From Micromonospora citrea (GTDB lineage Bacteria; Actinomycetota; Actinomycetes; Mycobacteriales; Micromonosporaceae), in NCBI RefSeq assembly GCF_900090315.1, contig NZ_FMHZ01000002.1, positions 5,426,501-5,490,500 of the forward strand: 64,000 bases of DNA. The letters run 5' to 3'. The stretch's first letter is position 1; every line of letters begins with the position of its first letter. Shown one piece after another: positions 49,218-57,502 of the stretch. The notes beneath the pieces are model-generated. The model was given only the letters and a program-made list of their open reading frames with translations, had not been told where the DNA came from and did no database searches. The translations under genes were made by a program, and so were the position numbers.

Positions 49218-50812
49218 CCGCGCCGCACCCGGCGCCGCCCGGCGTGGCGGCCGGCTCCCGCAGCGACGGCGCGGTCAGCCCCGACGTGGCCACCTTCACC
49301 GAGCTGGCCGCCCGCTGGCGGGTCGTACCGGTCACCCGGCGGCTGCTCGCCGACGCGGAGACCCCGGTCGGCGTCTACCGCAAGCTCGCCGGGGGCCCCG
49401 GCACCTTCCTGCTGGAGTCCGCCGAACAGGGCGTCGGCTCGGCCGGGCTGGCCTGGTCGCGGTACTCGTTCATCGGCGTGCGCAGCAGCGCCACGCTGAC
49501 CGAACGGGACGGCGTGGCGACGTGGACGGGGCAGCCGCCGGCCGGCGTGCCCGCCTCCGGTGACCCGGTCCGGGTGCTGCGCGAGACCGTCGCGGCGCTG
49601 GCGGGCCCGGCCTTCGACGCGGCCAGTGGGATGCCGCCGCTGACCGGGGGCATGGTCGGCTTCCTCGGCTACGAGCTGATCCGCCGGTTCGAGCGGCTGC
49701 CCGAGCTGACCGAGGACGACCTCGGCCTGCCCGAGCTGGGCATGATGCTCGCCACCGACCTGGTGGTGCTGGACCACTATGACGGCTCGGCGATCCTCGT
49801 CGCCAACGCGATCCTGCCGCCGCCGGACGAGCCGGACCGCGGCGCGCTGGTGGCCGCCGCGTACCACCACGCGGTCGGCCGGCTCGACGCGATGACCACC
49901 GCCCTGTCCCGGCCCATCCCGCCGATGGTCTCCACGGTCGCCCGGCCGCCGTCGGGCGAGGTGCGCAGCCGCACCCCCGAGGGCGGCTACCCGAAGGCCG
50001 TGGAGGCGGCGAAGGAGGCGATCCGGGCCGGCGAGTGCTTCCAGATCGTGCTGTCCCAGCGGTTCGAGCGGGAGACGCACGCCGACCCGCTGGACGTCTA
50101 CCGGGTGCTGCGCACGACGAACCCCAGCCCGTACATGTACCTGCTGCGCTTCGACGGCTTCGACATCGTCGGCTCCTCCCCGGAGGCGCACCTGAAGGTG
50201 ACCACCGACGGCGACGGGCGGCGGCGCGCGCTGCTGCACCCGATCGCCGGCACCCGGCCGCGCGGCGGCAGCCCGGTCGCCGACGCCCGGCTCGCCGCCG
50301 AGCTGCTCGCCGACCCGAAGGAGCGGGCCGAGCACGTCATGCTGGTCGACCTGGGCCGCAACGACCTCGGCCGGGTCTGCCTGCCGGGCAGCGTGGAGGT
50401 GCCGGAGTTCGCCACCATCGAGCGCTACAGCCACGTCATGCACATCGTCTCCACCGTGGTCGGCACCCTGCGCGACGATCGCACGGCCTTCGACGCGCTC
50501 GCCGCGACCTTCCCCGCCGGCACGCTCTCCGGCGCGCCGAAGGTTCGCGCCATGGAGATCATCGAAGAGCTGGAGCCGGTCCGCCGCGGCGTCTACGGCG
50601 GCACGGTGGGCTACTTCGGCTTCGGCGGCGACCTCGACATGGCCATCGCCATCCGCACCGCGCTGATGCGCGACGGCCGCGCCTACGTGCAGGCCGGTGC
50701 GGGGGTGGTGGCCGACTCGGACCCGGCCGCCGAGGACCAGGAGACGCGGAACAAGGCCGCCGCCGTGCTCGCCGCGATCGCCGCCGCCGAGACCCTGCGG
50801 CCCGCCCGATGA
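49214..50812 (+). CDS. trpE: Anthranilate synthase component I
   Basis: Chorismate-utilising enzyme making anthranilate with ammonia from TrpG (not in window). The 532-residue protein has the Trp-feedback site region LLESAEQG near residue 70, and C-terminal catalytic motifs [33 protein letters not shown], and [19 protein letters not shown] (ends GTLSG and EELE). GTG overlaps the hisI stop, joining the his and trp genes in one transcript. Confidence 0.95.
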   Translation: MTAPHPAPPGVAAGSRSDGAVSPDVATFTELAARWRVVPVTRRLLADAETPVGVYRKLAGGPGTFLLESAEQGVGSAGLAWSRYSFIGVRSSATLTERDGVATWTGQPPAGVPASGDPVRVLRETVAALAGPAFDAASGMPPLTGGMVGFLGYELIRRFERLPELTEDDLGLPELGMMLATDLVVLDHYDGSAILVANAILPPPDEPDRGALVAAAYHHAVGRLDAMTTALSRPIPPMVSTVARPPSGEVRSRTPEGGYPKAVEAAKEAIRAGECFQIVLSQRFERETHADPLDVYRVLRTTNPSPYMYLLRFDGFDIVGSSPEAHLKVTTDGDGRRRALLHPIAGTRPRGGSPVADARLAAELLADPKERAEHVMLVDLGRNDLGRVCLPGSVEVPEFATIERYSHVMHIVSTVVGTLRDDRTAFDALAATFPAGTLSGAPKVRAMEIIEELEPVRRGVYGGTVGYFGFGGDLDMAIAIRTALMRDGRAYVQAGAGVVADSDPAAEDQETRNKAAAVLAAIAAAETLRPAR

Positions 50813-51438
50813 CGGCCGCCACGCCGCGCGGCGGCGAACCGGCGACCGCCGCGGCGGCCGAGGCCGAGGAACGCGGCCGGGCGGTCGCGGGCAGACGCGA
50901 GCTGACGTACGCGGTGCTGCTCTGCGTGGCCGGCGCGGGCCTGGCGCTGTGGGCGTCGACGCGCACCTGGGCGGTCGAGCTGACGGCCCGGCCCACCCCG
51001 CTGCCGCCGGTACGCGATGTCCGCACGGGCACCGACCTGCTGCCCTGGCTGCCGGCGCTGGCCCTGGTCGGGCTGGCCGGCGGCGGCGCGGTGCTCGCCA
51101 CCCGGGGCCGGGCGCGGCGGCTGCTGGGCGGGCTGCTCGCCGGGCTCGGCGCGGCGGTGACGGCCGGTGGCGGCTACGGCCTGTTCGCCGCGTTCGACGG
51201 CGAGGTCAGCCGGCAGTGGCCGGCGCTGTGCCTGGTGGGTGGCCTGCTCGCCACGGCGGGCGGGCTGCTGACGGCGCTGCGCAGCCGGCGGTGGCCGGCG
51301 ATGGGCGCCCGCTACGAGCGCCCGGCCCGGGACGGCGGCGCGCCGGTCGCCCGGGACTCCGACGGCCGGGTCACCGGCCGGCGCACCACCGAGGCGTGGG
51401 ACGCGCTGGACCGGGGCGAGGACCCGACGGTCAGCTGA
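50809..51438 (+). CDS. Trp-operon-associated membrane protein (TIGR02234 family)
   Basis: The 209-residue protein has four hydrophobic segments (residues about 33-52, 77-96, 103-125 and 137-157) and a hydrophilic C-terminus. WASTRTWAVELTARP in the first loop matches the actinobacterial family found in trp operons. ATG overlaps the trpE stop (ATGA). Function unknown; a role in aromatic amino-acid transport or sensing is only a guess. Its last 8 bases overlap the convergent gene. Confidence 0.82.
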   Translation: MTAATPRGGEPATAAAAEAEERGRAVAGRRELTYAVLLCVAGAGLALWASTRTWAVELTARPTPLPPVRDVRTGTDLLPWLPALALVGLAGGGAVLATRGRARRLLGGLLAGLGAAVTAGGGYGLFAAFDGEVSRQWPALCLVGGLLATAGGLLTALRSRRWPAMGARYERPARDGGAPVARDSDGRVTGRRTTEAWDALDRGEDPTVS

Positions 51439-51688
51439 CCGGCTGGCGGGCCCGGGCGGCGGCCCGGGCCGCCGCCAGCTCCGCCACCAGGCGGTCGAGT
51501 TCGGCCCGCTGCTCGGCCCGGGCCCGGTCGGCGCAGACGGCCTCCCAGGCGTTGCCGCGCGCGGTCCGCATCCGGGCCTCGCCGACCACCGCGCGCTCGA
51601 GGGTGTGCACCACGCCGACGGCGAGGGACGCGACGGTGCGCGAGATGGTCGTCAGTCCGATGGTCTGGTTGGGTTCGACAGTGCTCAT
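51431..51688 (-). CDS. Small hypothetical protein, helical
   Basis: Frame of 85 residues starting MSTVEPNQTIGLTTISRTVA, then an amphipathic and charged helical region with many Ala and Arg (ADRARAEQRAELDRLVAEL). It may form a coiled coil. No family recognised. It converges on the Trp-associated gene with an 8-base overlap. Confidence 0.6.
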   Translation of the reverse strand: MSTVEPNQTIGLTTISRTVASLAVGVVHTLERAVVGEARMRTARGNAWEAVCADRARAEQRAELDRLVAELAAARAAARARQPVS

Positions 51689-51925
51689 GATCACCCCGCA
51701 CGGAGATCGTCGGTGTCGGTGGGGCAGGCGCGACGTCGAGTCTGCCCGAGAAAGATGCTGGCTGGCTCACGTTTCGCCGTGGTGACCGACACGTCAACTC
51801 TGCGTCCGGGGCCGCGACCAGGGAAAGGGCCCTTCGTCCTTGAGCTACGTCACAGCCCGTCGGCGTACCCCGGGCCGTCGCGCGCAACCGGGCGGGGCGC
51901 AGGGCGGGCGGATAGGATCAGGTCG

Positions 51926-51994
51926 ATGCGTAAGGGGGGTGGGGGGTGGAGCGGGCGGGTGACGGCCGTCGATGGGCATGGTCGCCCTGCGTGA
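51926..51994 (+). CDS. Possible leaderless 22-codon ORF upstream of trpC
   Basis: ATG is 7 bases after TAGGAT (51913-51918), the same spacing as the other leaderless starts here. The peptide begins MRKGGGGWSGR and contains a single Trp codon. A trp leader peptide is one reading, but one Trp codon and no attenuator stem make it weak. Confidence 0.25.
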   Translation: MRKGGGGWSGRVTAVDGHGRPA

Positions 51995-52084
51995 CATCCC
52001 GTTCACCGGAAGTCGGCCATTATGCCGCAGCCCATCTCGTGAGGCACGCCATACCCCCGGCACTTGTCGCCAGGTGGCGCCCCC

Positions 52085-52090
52085 TAGCAT
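52085..52090 (+). promoter_or_regulatory. Candidate -10 (TAGCAT) of leaderless trpC
   Basis: TAGCAT followed by 6 bases and the trpC ATG. Confidence 0.55.
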
Positions 52091-52096
52091 CGGCCC

Positions 52097-52987
52097 ATGA
52101 CACCCGGAGAGGGGAGTCCGTTGGTGACTGCAGAGCATGCGCACGCGGAGGGCAACGAGGCCGGTCCGGCGGCGTCCGTAGGCGTGCTCGACGAGATCCT
52201 GGCCGGCGTGCGCGAGGACGTCGCGCGGCGACAGGCGCAGGTTCCGCTGGAGCGGATCCGTGAACTGGCCGCCGCCGCGCCGCCGCCGCTGGACGCGTAC
52301 GCCGCGCTGCGCAAGCCGGGCGTCGCGGTGATCGCCGAGGTGAAGCGCTCGTCGCCGTCCAAGGGACGGCTGGCCGAGATCGCCGACCCGGCAGACCTGG
52401 CCGGCGACTACGCCGCCGGGGGCGCGCGGGCGATCAGCGTGCTCACCGAGGGGCGGTGGTTCGGCGGCTCGCTCGACGACCTGGCCGCCGTCCGTGCCGC
52501 CGTCACCATCCCGGTGCTGCGCAAGGACTTCGTCGTCTCCAGCTACCAGGTGCACGAGGCCCGGGCGCACGGCGCCGACCTGGTGCTGCTGATCGTCGCC
52601 GCCCTGGAGCAGAACGTCCTCGTCGGCCTGCTGGAGCGGATCGAGTCCCTCGGGATGACCGCTCTGGTCGAGGTGCACGACGAGGAGGAGGCCGACCGGG
52701 CACTGGAGGCCGGTGCCCAGGTGATCGGGGTCAACGCCCGCAACCTGCGTACCCTGGAGGTCGACCGCTCGGTGTTCGAGCGGATCGCGCCCGGCCTGCC
52801 CAGCAGCGTCGTCAAGATCGCCGAGTCGGGGGTGCGCGGCCCGCACGACCTCATCCGGTACGCCTCGGCGGGCGCCGACGCGGTCCTGGTCGGGGAGGGC
52901 CTGGTCACCCAGAAGAGCCCTCGCGAGGCGGTGGCCGAGCTGGTCAACGCCGGCAACCACCCGGCCACGCCCCGCCCGGTGCGCTGA
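52097..52987 (+). CDS. trpC: Indole-3-glycerol phosphate synthase
   Basis: (beta/alpha)8 enzyme that closes the indole ring from CdRP. The 296-residue protein has the N-terminal [17 protein letters not shown], the active-site segment [12 protein letters not shown] with catalytic Lys, [13 protein letters not shown], and [13 protein letters not shown]. The first 28 residues extend beyond the family start; ATG 52097 is favoured by the -10 element 6 bases upstream, but a GTG nearer VLDEIL is possible. It is monofunctional, with no TrpF domain. Confidence 0.94.
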   Translation: MTPGEGSPLVTAEHAHAEGNEAGPAASVGVLDEILAGVREDVARRQAQVPLERIRELAAAAPPPLDAYAALRKPGVAVIAEVKRSSPSKGRLAEIADPADLAGDYAAGGARAISVLTEGRWFGGSLDDLAAVRAAVTIPVLRKDFVVSSYQVHEARAHGADLVLLIVAALEQNVLVGLLERIESLGMTALVEVHDEEEADRALEAGAQVIGVNARNLRTLEVDRSVFERIAPGLPSSVVKIAESGVRGPHDLIRYASAGADAVLVGEGLVTQKSPREAVAELVNAGNHPATPRPVR

Positions 52988-53047
52988 TCCCGCGCCGGTT
53001 CGTCAGCACCGAGAGGACGATCCCATGACGCGAAGCGGAGTGTCGGC

Positions 53048-53131
53048 ATGAGCGAGCGCAGCGAGCGAATCATCAGGCTCAGCGTGATGGTGCCTCATGG
53101 CGGCACGGAGCGAAGCGGAGTGTCGGCATGA
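53048..53131 (+). CDS. Repeat-encoded 27-codon mini-ORF, copy 1
   Basis: Starts [11 protein letters not shown], contains [10 protein letters not shown] and stops at TGA 53129-53131, overlapping the next ATG. Whether a stable peptide is made is unknown; translation may only deliver ribosomes to trpB. Confidence 0.4.
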   Translation: MSERSERIIRLSVMVPHGGTERSGVSA

Positions 53132-53211
53132 GCGAGCGCAGCGAGCGAATCATCAGGCTCAGCGTGATGGTGCCTCAGGGCGGCACGGAGCGAAGCGGAG
53201 TGTCGGCATGA
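53128..53211 (+). CDS. Repeat-encoded 27-codon mini-ORF, copy 2
   Basis: Differs from copy 1 by VPQGGT in place of VPHGGT. Its TGA overlaps the trpB ATG. Confidence 0.4.
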   Translation: MSERSERIIRLSVMVPQGGTERSGVSA

Positions 53212-54446
53212 GCGCCGACGCGTTGGCCGCCCCGGCCGGTCCGCAGCCCGACTCCGCCGGTCACTTCGGCCGGTTCGGCGGCCGGTTCGTGCCGGAGGCC
53301 CTGGTGGCGGCGCTCGACGAGCTGGACGCCGCGCACCGCTCGGCGATGGCCGACGAGTCGTTCCGGGCCGAGTTCGGCGCCCTGCTGCGCGACTACGCCG
53401 GCACCCCCTCGCTGCTCTACACGGCCGAGCGGTTCTCCGCCAAGGTGGGCGCGCGGGTGCTGCTCAAGCGGGAGGACCTCAACCACACCGGGGCGCACAA
53501 GGTGCGTAACGTGCTCGGTCAGGCCCTGCTCACCCGGCGGATGGGCAAGCGCCGGGTGATCGCGGAGACCGGCGCCGGCCAGCACGGCGTCGCCACCGCC
53601 ACCGCCGCCGCGCTGTTCGACCTCGAGTGCGTGGTCTACATGGGCCAGGTCGACACCGAGCGGCAGGCGCTCAACGTGGCCCGGATGCGGATGCTCGGCG
53701 CCACCGTCGTGCCGGTCACCACCGGCTCGCGCACCCTCAAGGACGCGATGAACGAGGCGATGCGGGACTGGGTCGCCAACGTCGACGACACGCACTACCT
53801 GATCGGCACCGCCGCCGGCCCGCACCCGTTCCCGGCGTTGGTCCGCGACTTCGTCCGCGGTATCGGCGACGAGGCCCGCAAGCAGTGCCTCGACCTCACC
53901 GGCGCGCTGCCGGACGCGGTCACCGCCTGCGTCGGCGGCGGCTCCAACGCGCTGGGCATCTTCCACGCGTTCGTCGGCGACCCCGACGTGCGGCTCTACG
54001 GCTTCGAGGCCGGCGGCGACGGGGTGGAGACCGGCCGGCACGCGGCCAGCATCACCGGCGGCTCTGCCGGGGTGCTGCACGGCACCCGGACGTACGTGCT
54101 CCAGGACGCCGACGGGCAGACCTGCGAGTCGCACTCGATCTCCGCCGGGCTGGACTACCCCGGCGTCGGGCCGGAGCACGCCTGGCTGCACGACACCGGC
54201 CGCGCGACCTACCTGCCCGTCGACGACGACGAGGCGATGGCCGCGTTCGAGCTGCTCTGCCGCACCGAGGGCATCATCCCGGCGATCGAGAGCGCGCACG
54301 CGCTCGCCGGCACCATCAAGATCGCCCCGAAGCTCGCCGCCGAGCTGGGCCGGGAGCCCACGATCGTCGTCAACCTCTCCGGCCGGGGCGACAAGGACGT
54401 GCACACCGCCGGCGACTACTTCGGCATCCTCGACAGGGAGCGGTGA
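53208..54446 (+). CDS. trpB: Tryptophan synthase beta subunit
   Basis: PLP enzyme condensing indole with serine. The 412-residue protein starts with [20 protein letters not shown], then [13 protein letters not shown]. The PLP lysine is in [11 protein letters not shown] near residue 95, with [10 protein letters not shown] for phosphate binding and [16 protein letters not shown] 53208 lies inside the last partial repeat; the longer frame to 53097 is only repeat sequence. trpA follows after 4 bases. Confidence 0.96.
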   Translation: MSADALAAPAGPQPDSAGHFGRFGGRFVPEALVAALDELDAAHRSAMADESFRAEFGALLRDYAGTPSLLYTAERFSAKVGARVLLKREDLNHTGAHKVRNVLGQALLTRRMGKRRVIAETGAGQHGVATATAAALFDLECVVYMGQVDTERQALNVARMRMLGATVVPVTTGSRTLKDAMNEAMRDWVANVDDTHYLIGTAAGPHPFPALVRDFVRGIGDEARKQCLDLTGALPDAVTACVGGGSNALGIFHAFVGDPDVRLYGFEAGGDGVETGRHAASITGGSAGVLHGTRTYVLQDADGQTCESHSISAGLDYPGVGPEHAWLHDTGRATYLPVDDDEAMAAFELLCRTEGIIPAIESAHALAGTIKIAPKLAAELGREPTIVVNLSGRGDKDVHTAGDYFGILDRER

Positions 54447-54450
54447 GAAC

Positions 54451-55254
54451 GTGAGCCGGATCGGGGTGGCGTTCGACAAGGCGCGCGCCGACGGGCGGGC
54501 GGTGCTGGTCGGCTGCATGCCGGCCGGTTTCCCGACCGTCGAGGGCAGCATCGCCGCGATGACCGCGATGGTCTCCGCCGGCGTCGACGTGATCGAGGTG
54601 GAGATCCCGTACTCCGACCCGGTGATGGACGGCCCGGTCATCCAGAAGGCCAGCGACATCGCCCTCGCCGGTGGCGTACGCACCGCCGACACGCTGCGCA
54701 TCATCGAGGCGGTCGCCGCCACGGGGGCGCCTGTGGTCACCATGACCTACTGGAACCCGGTGGAGCGCTACGGCGTCGACGCCTTCGCCCGCGACCTCGC
54801 CTCGGCCGGGGGCACCGGCCTGATCACGCCGGACCTGATCCCCGAGGAGGCCGGCGAGTGGCTCGCCGCCTCCGACGCGTACGGGCTGGACCGCACCTTC
54901 CTGGTGTCGCCGTCCTCCACCGACGCGCGGCTGGCGATGACCACCGCCCACTGCCGGGGCTTCGTCTACGCCACCGCGATCATGGGCGTCACCGGCGCCC
55001 GGGCGAAGACCTCCGACGCGGCCCCGATCCTGGTCTCCCGCACACGGGAGGTCACCGAGCTGCCGATTGGTGTCGGGCTGGGTGTCGGCACGGGCGCGCA
55101 GGCCGCCACGGTCGCCGGGTACGCCGACGGCGTCATCGTCGGCAGTGCCCTGATCCGCTGCCTGCTCGACGCCCCGGACGAGGCGTCCGGGCTGGCCGCC
55201 CTCCGCACCCTCAGCGCCGAACTGGCCGAAGGCGTCCGCACCCCCACCCGCTGA
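54451..55254 (+). CDS. trpA: Tryptophan synthase alpha subunit
   Basis: Cleaves indole-3-glycerol phosphate to indole, which tunnels to TrpB. The 267-residue protein has the catalytic Glu and Asp in VIEVEIPYSDPVMDGP near residues 48-60, and the phosphate-binding GVGLGVGTGAQAA and DGVIVGSAL. The GTG start is 4 bases after the trpB stop. Confidence 0.95.
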   Translation: MSRIGVAFDKARADGRAVLVGCMPAGFPTVEGSIAAMTAMVSAGVDVIEVEIPYSDPVMDGPVIQKASDIALAGGVRTADTLRIIEAVAATGAPVVTMTYWNPVERYGVDAFARDLASAGGTGLITPDLIPEEAGEWLAASDAYGLDRTFLVSPSSTDARLAMTTAHCRGFVYATAIMGVTGARAKTSDAAPILVSRTREVTELPIGVGLGVGTGAQAATVAGYADGVIVGSALIRCLLDAPDEASGLAALRTLSAELAEGVRTPTR

Positions 55255-55296
55255 CCCTCCCACCCCACCCACCGTCCTCCCCACCCTCCACCGCCC

Positions 55297-55367
55297 GCGA
55301 TCTTGCAGTTTCTGCCCCCGGAATGCGTGGAACGCCCCGTTTGACGGGGCAGCAAGTGCAAGATCGC
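55297..55367 (+). repeat. 71-bp palindromic intergenic element (REP/MITE-like)
   Basis: Outer arms GCGATCTTGCA and TGCAAGATCGC are perfect, followed after a short internal loop by CTGCCCC/GGGGCAG, with an inner CCCCG-TTTGA-CGGGG stem. It lies between convergent trpA and the Nudix-like gene. Its high symmetry and lower GC suggest a repeated mobile element that also may terminate transcription. Confidence 0.7.
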
Positions 55368-55395
55368 CGAGCGGGGAGGGCCCCGACGGCGGGGG

Positions 55396-56157
55396 TCAGG
55401 GGCGGGGTACGCGGTCGGTGGAGGGCTCCGCGCGTTGGCCCGGGGGTGGGGCCGGCGTGGCCCTGGGCGTGGTCGGCGGCGGTGGGTGGGTGCGCGTGGT
55501 GGCGTCCGGGCTCTGCGGTCGGTCCGTGCTCGTCACCGTGTCCGGCGCGTCGGCGCTTGCCGCCGTGTCCGGGGTCGGCGGGGTACCGGCGCTTGTCGTG
55601 GCGTCCGGGCTCTGCGGCGCGCGCAGGACGCCGGAGCGGCCCGCGAGCGCGTCGGCCAGGGCGGCGCGGGTGGTCGGCGTGAGCGCCTCTGGCAGGGCCG
55701 CGACGTCGTGCCAGGACACGCGGCAGCCGCCCATCGGGTCGCCGGTCGGCCCCGCCCCCAGGACGCGGGCTCGGAACACGTGCACCAGGACGTCCGGCAG
55801 TGGCCCCGCGCGTCCGGCCGACGACGCGGCCAACCCGGCCGGGATGTCGGGCGTCGGCGGGAAAGTGGCGTCGGGTGTCGGTGGGGAGGTGGTGCGGGCG
55901 GCCGGCGGGGAGGCGGCGGCCGGCGGCCGGGGGCACGGCGCGGCGAGGTGGTAGAGGCCGACGAGGTCCACCACCTCGACGTCCCAGCCTGTCTCGGCCC
56001 GGATGTCGCGCACCACGGCCTGCGCCGGGCTCTCCGCCGGGCGAAGCCGGCCGCCGGGAAGCGCGTGGCGACGCTCGCCCCGGCCCTGCCGGCAGAGCAG
56101 CACCCGGCCGGCGTCGTCGGTGACGACCGCCGCGACCGCCCAGGTGAGCGCGCCCAT
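55396..56157 (-). CDS. Nudix-like hydrolase with Pro/Thr-rich insert and tail
   Basis: The 253-residue protein begins with a Nudix fold (ALTWAVAAVVTDDAGRVLLC, then LPGGRLRPAESP). The Nudix box reads G-x5-E-x7-RDIRAETGW, so two acidic positions of the REUxEExGU consensus are Asp and Ala, raising doubt about catalysis. A Pro/Thr-rich insert (about residues 78-118) interrupts the fold, and the last 75 residues are a disordered tail with PQSPDATT twice. ATG 56157 has TAGGCT 8 bases upstream. It is divergent from lgt. Confidence 0.75.
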   Translation of the reverse strand: MGALTWAVAAVVTDDAGRVLLCRQGRGERRHALPGGRLRPAESPAQAVVRDIRAETGWDVEVVDLVGLYHLAAPCPRPPAAASPPAARTTSPPTPDATFPPTPDIPAGLAASSAGRAGPLPDVLVHVFRARVLGAGPTGDPMGGCRVSWHDVAALPEALTPTTRAALADALAGRSGVLRAPQSPDATTSAGTPPTPDTAASADAPDTVTSTDRPQSPDATTRTHPPPPTTPRATPAPPPGQRAEPSTDRVPRP

Positions 56158-56165
56158 GGACAAAG

Positions 56166-56171
56166 AGCCTA
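56166..56171 (-). promoter_or_regulatory. Candidate -10 (TAGGCT) of the Nudix-like gene
   Basis: Minus-strand TAGGCT, 8 bases before the ATG. Confidence 0.45.
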
Positions 56172-56244
56172 CGGCGGCGCAAACCAGAAGTCACCGGGAT
56201 CGCGCGACGGCGGACCGGGGTGCCGCCGGAGGGGCCGGCGACGG

Positions 56245-56250
56245 TAGCGT
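56245..56250 (+). promoter_or_regulatory. Candidate -10 (TAGCGT) of leaderless lgt
   Basis: TAGCGT is followed by 8 bases and GTG 56259, supporting that start. Confidence 0.5.
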
Positions 56251-56258
56251 GTGCACCC

Positions 56259-57488
56259 GTGACTCTCGCCTCGCTGACACCCCAGGCGGCCCTGCCCAGC
56301 CCCAGCACCGCCGTCTGGCAGCTCGGACCGGTGCCTGTCCGGGCGTACGCGTTGTGCATCATCGTCGGCATCGTGGTGGCCTGCTGGGTCACCGAGCGGC
56401 GGCTGCGCCAGCGCGGCGTGGCTCCCGGCGCCGTCCTTGACATCGCGGTCTGGGCGGTGCCGGCGGGCATCATCGGCGCCCGGATCTACCACGTGATCAC
56501 CTCCCCGGAGAAGTACTTCGGCACCGGCGGCGACCCGATGAAGGCGTTCGCCATCTGGGAGGGTGGTCTCGGCATCTGGGGTGCGGTGGCCGGCGGCGCG
56601 CTGGGCGCCTGGATGGCCGCCCGGCAGCTCGGCATCCCGTTCGCGGTGGTCGCCGACGCGCTGGCCCCGGGCCTGCCGCTGGCCCAGGCGATCGGCCGGC
56701 TCGGCAACTGGTTCAACAACGAGCTCTACGGCGGCCGGACCACCCTGCCCTGGGGGCTGGAGATCCACCGGATGGACCCGGACAATCCCGGCCAGGCGCT
56801 GCGGGACGACGCCGGCAACCCGATCCTCGAACCGGGGCTCTACCACCCGACGTTCGCCTACGAGGCGCTGTGGAACGTCGGCGTCGCCGCGCTGGTCTTC
56901 GTCCTCGACCGCAAGCTGCGGCTCGGCCGTGGGCGGGCGTTCGCGCTCTACGTGATGGGCTACACCGCCGGGCGGTTCTGGATCGAGCTGATGCGCACCG
57001 ACGAGGCGAACACGATCCTCGGCGTACGGCTGAACGTCTGGACCGCCGGCCTGGTCTTCCTGGGCGCGCTCGCCTACTTCGTGCGGGTGCGCGGCCCCCG
57101 GGAGTACCTCGTCCCGGTCGGCGACGTCCCGCCGTCCGCGCCGCCCGTCGACTCCGACGTCTCGCAGGTCGACCTGTCGGCCCGCGAGGCCGGCGCCGAG
57201 CCGGTCGCCCCGGAGGGCTACCGGGTGGTCGACGAGCAGCAGTACCGGCGCTGGCGGGAGACCGGCGAGACGCCGGCCGGGACGGGCGGCGACACGCCGT
57301 CGGCGGAGGGGGCCACGCCAGCCGACGCCACGCCGAGTAACGACGACCGGCCCGGGGACGACGAGCCCACGGGTGACGGATCCACCGGCGACAGTTCCGT
57401 CGGGCCCGACACCGTGGAGAGCGCCGGGGAGGCCCCGCAGGACCGGGCGGGGGCCGGCGGCTCCCGCCCCGCCGACCGCGACAGCTGA
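56259..57488 (+). CDS. lgt: Prolipoprotein diacylglyceryl transferase
   Basis: Membrane enzyme that moves diacylglycerol from phosphatidylglycerol to the lipobox Cys, the step before LspA. The 409-residue protein has seven hydrophobic segments and the Lgt signature AIGRLGNWFNNELYGG near residue 150. From about residue 295 the C-terminus is an acidic, Gly/Thr-rich disordered extension of over 100 residues, typical in actinobacteria. GTG 56259 was chosen from the upstream -10; the frame opens at 56220. Confidence 0.94.
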   Translation: MTLASLTPQAALPSPSTAVWQLGPVPVRAYALCIIVGIVVACWVTERRLRQRGVAPGAVLDIAVWAVPAGIIGARIYHVITSPEKYFGTGGDPMKAFAIWEGGLGIWGAVAGGALGAWMAARQLGIPFAVVADALAPGLPLAQAIGRLGNWFNNELYGGRTTLPWGLEIHRMDPDNPGQALRDDAGNPILEPGLYHPTFAYEALWNVGVAALVFVLDRKLRLGRGRAFALYVMGYTAGRFWIELMRTDEANTILGVRLNVWTAGLVFLGALAYFVRVRGPREYLVPVGDVPPSAPPVDSDVSQVDLSAREAGAEPVAPEGYRVVDEQQYRRWRETGETPAGTGGDTPSAEGATPADATPSNDDRPGDDEPTGDGSTGDSSVGPDTVESAGEAPQDRAGAGGSRPADRDS

Positions 57489-57502
57489 GGGGGGAGCACC
57501 AC

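Larger units (their letters stand above)
51695..52096 (+). other. 402-base stretch upstream of trpC
   Basis: No substantial gene seen. It contains TAGGAT plus a 22-codon frame (51913-51994), a small CGCCA-GG-TGGCG stem near 52067 and the trpC -10 at 52085. No T-box or run of Trp codons was found. Confidence 0.5.
53031..53213 (+). repeat. 80-bp tandem repeat feeding into the trpB start
   Basis: Units begin at 53031, 53111 and 53191 (last truncated), almost identical. Each carries a gcggag Shine-Dalgarno, tgtcggcATG, and a 27-codon mini-ORF starting [11 protein letters not shown] that ends in TGA overlapping the next ATG (ATGA). The chain 53048-53131, then 53128-53211, ends on the trpB ATG at 53208. 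A preceding 8-codon frame (53025-53051) with gagagga upstream leads into the first unit. Confidence 0.9.

Noticed and set aside
51913..52096. Trp attenuator or T-box
   Set aside because: Only one Trp codon in the short frame and no competing terminator stem with T-run.
53031..53213. CRISPR-like array
   Set aside because: Units are directly adjacent with no variable spacers and period 80; it is a plain tandem repeat.
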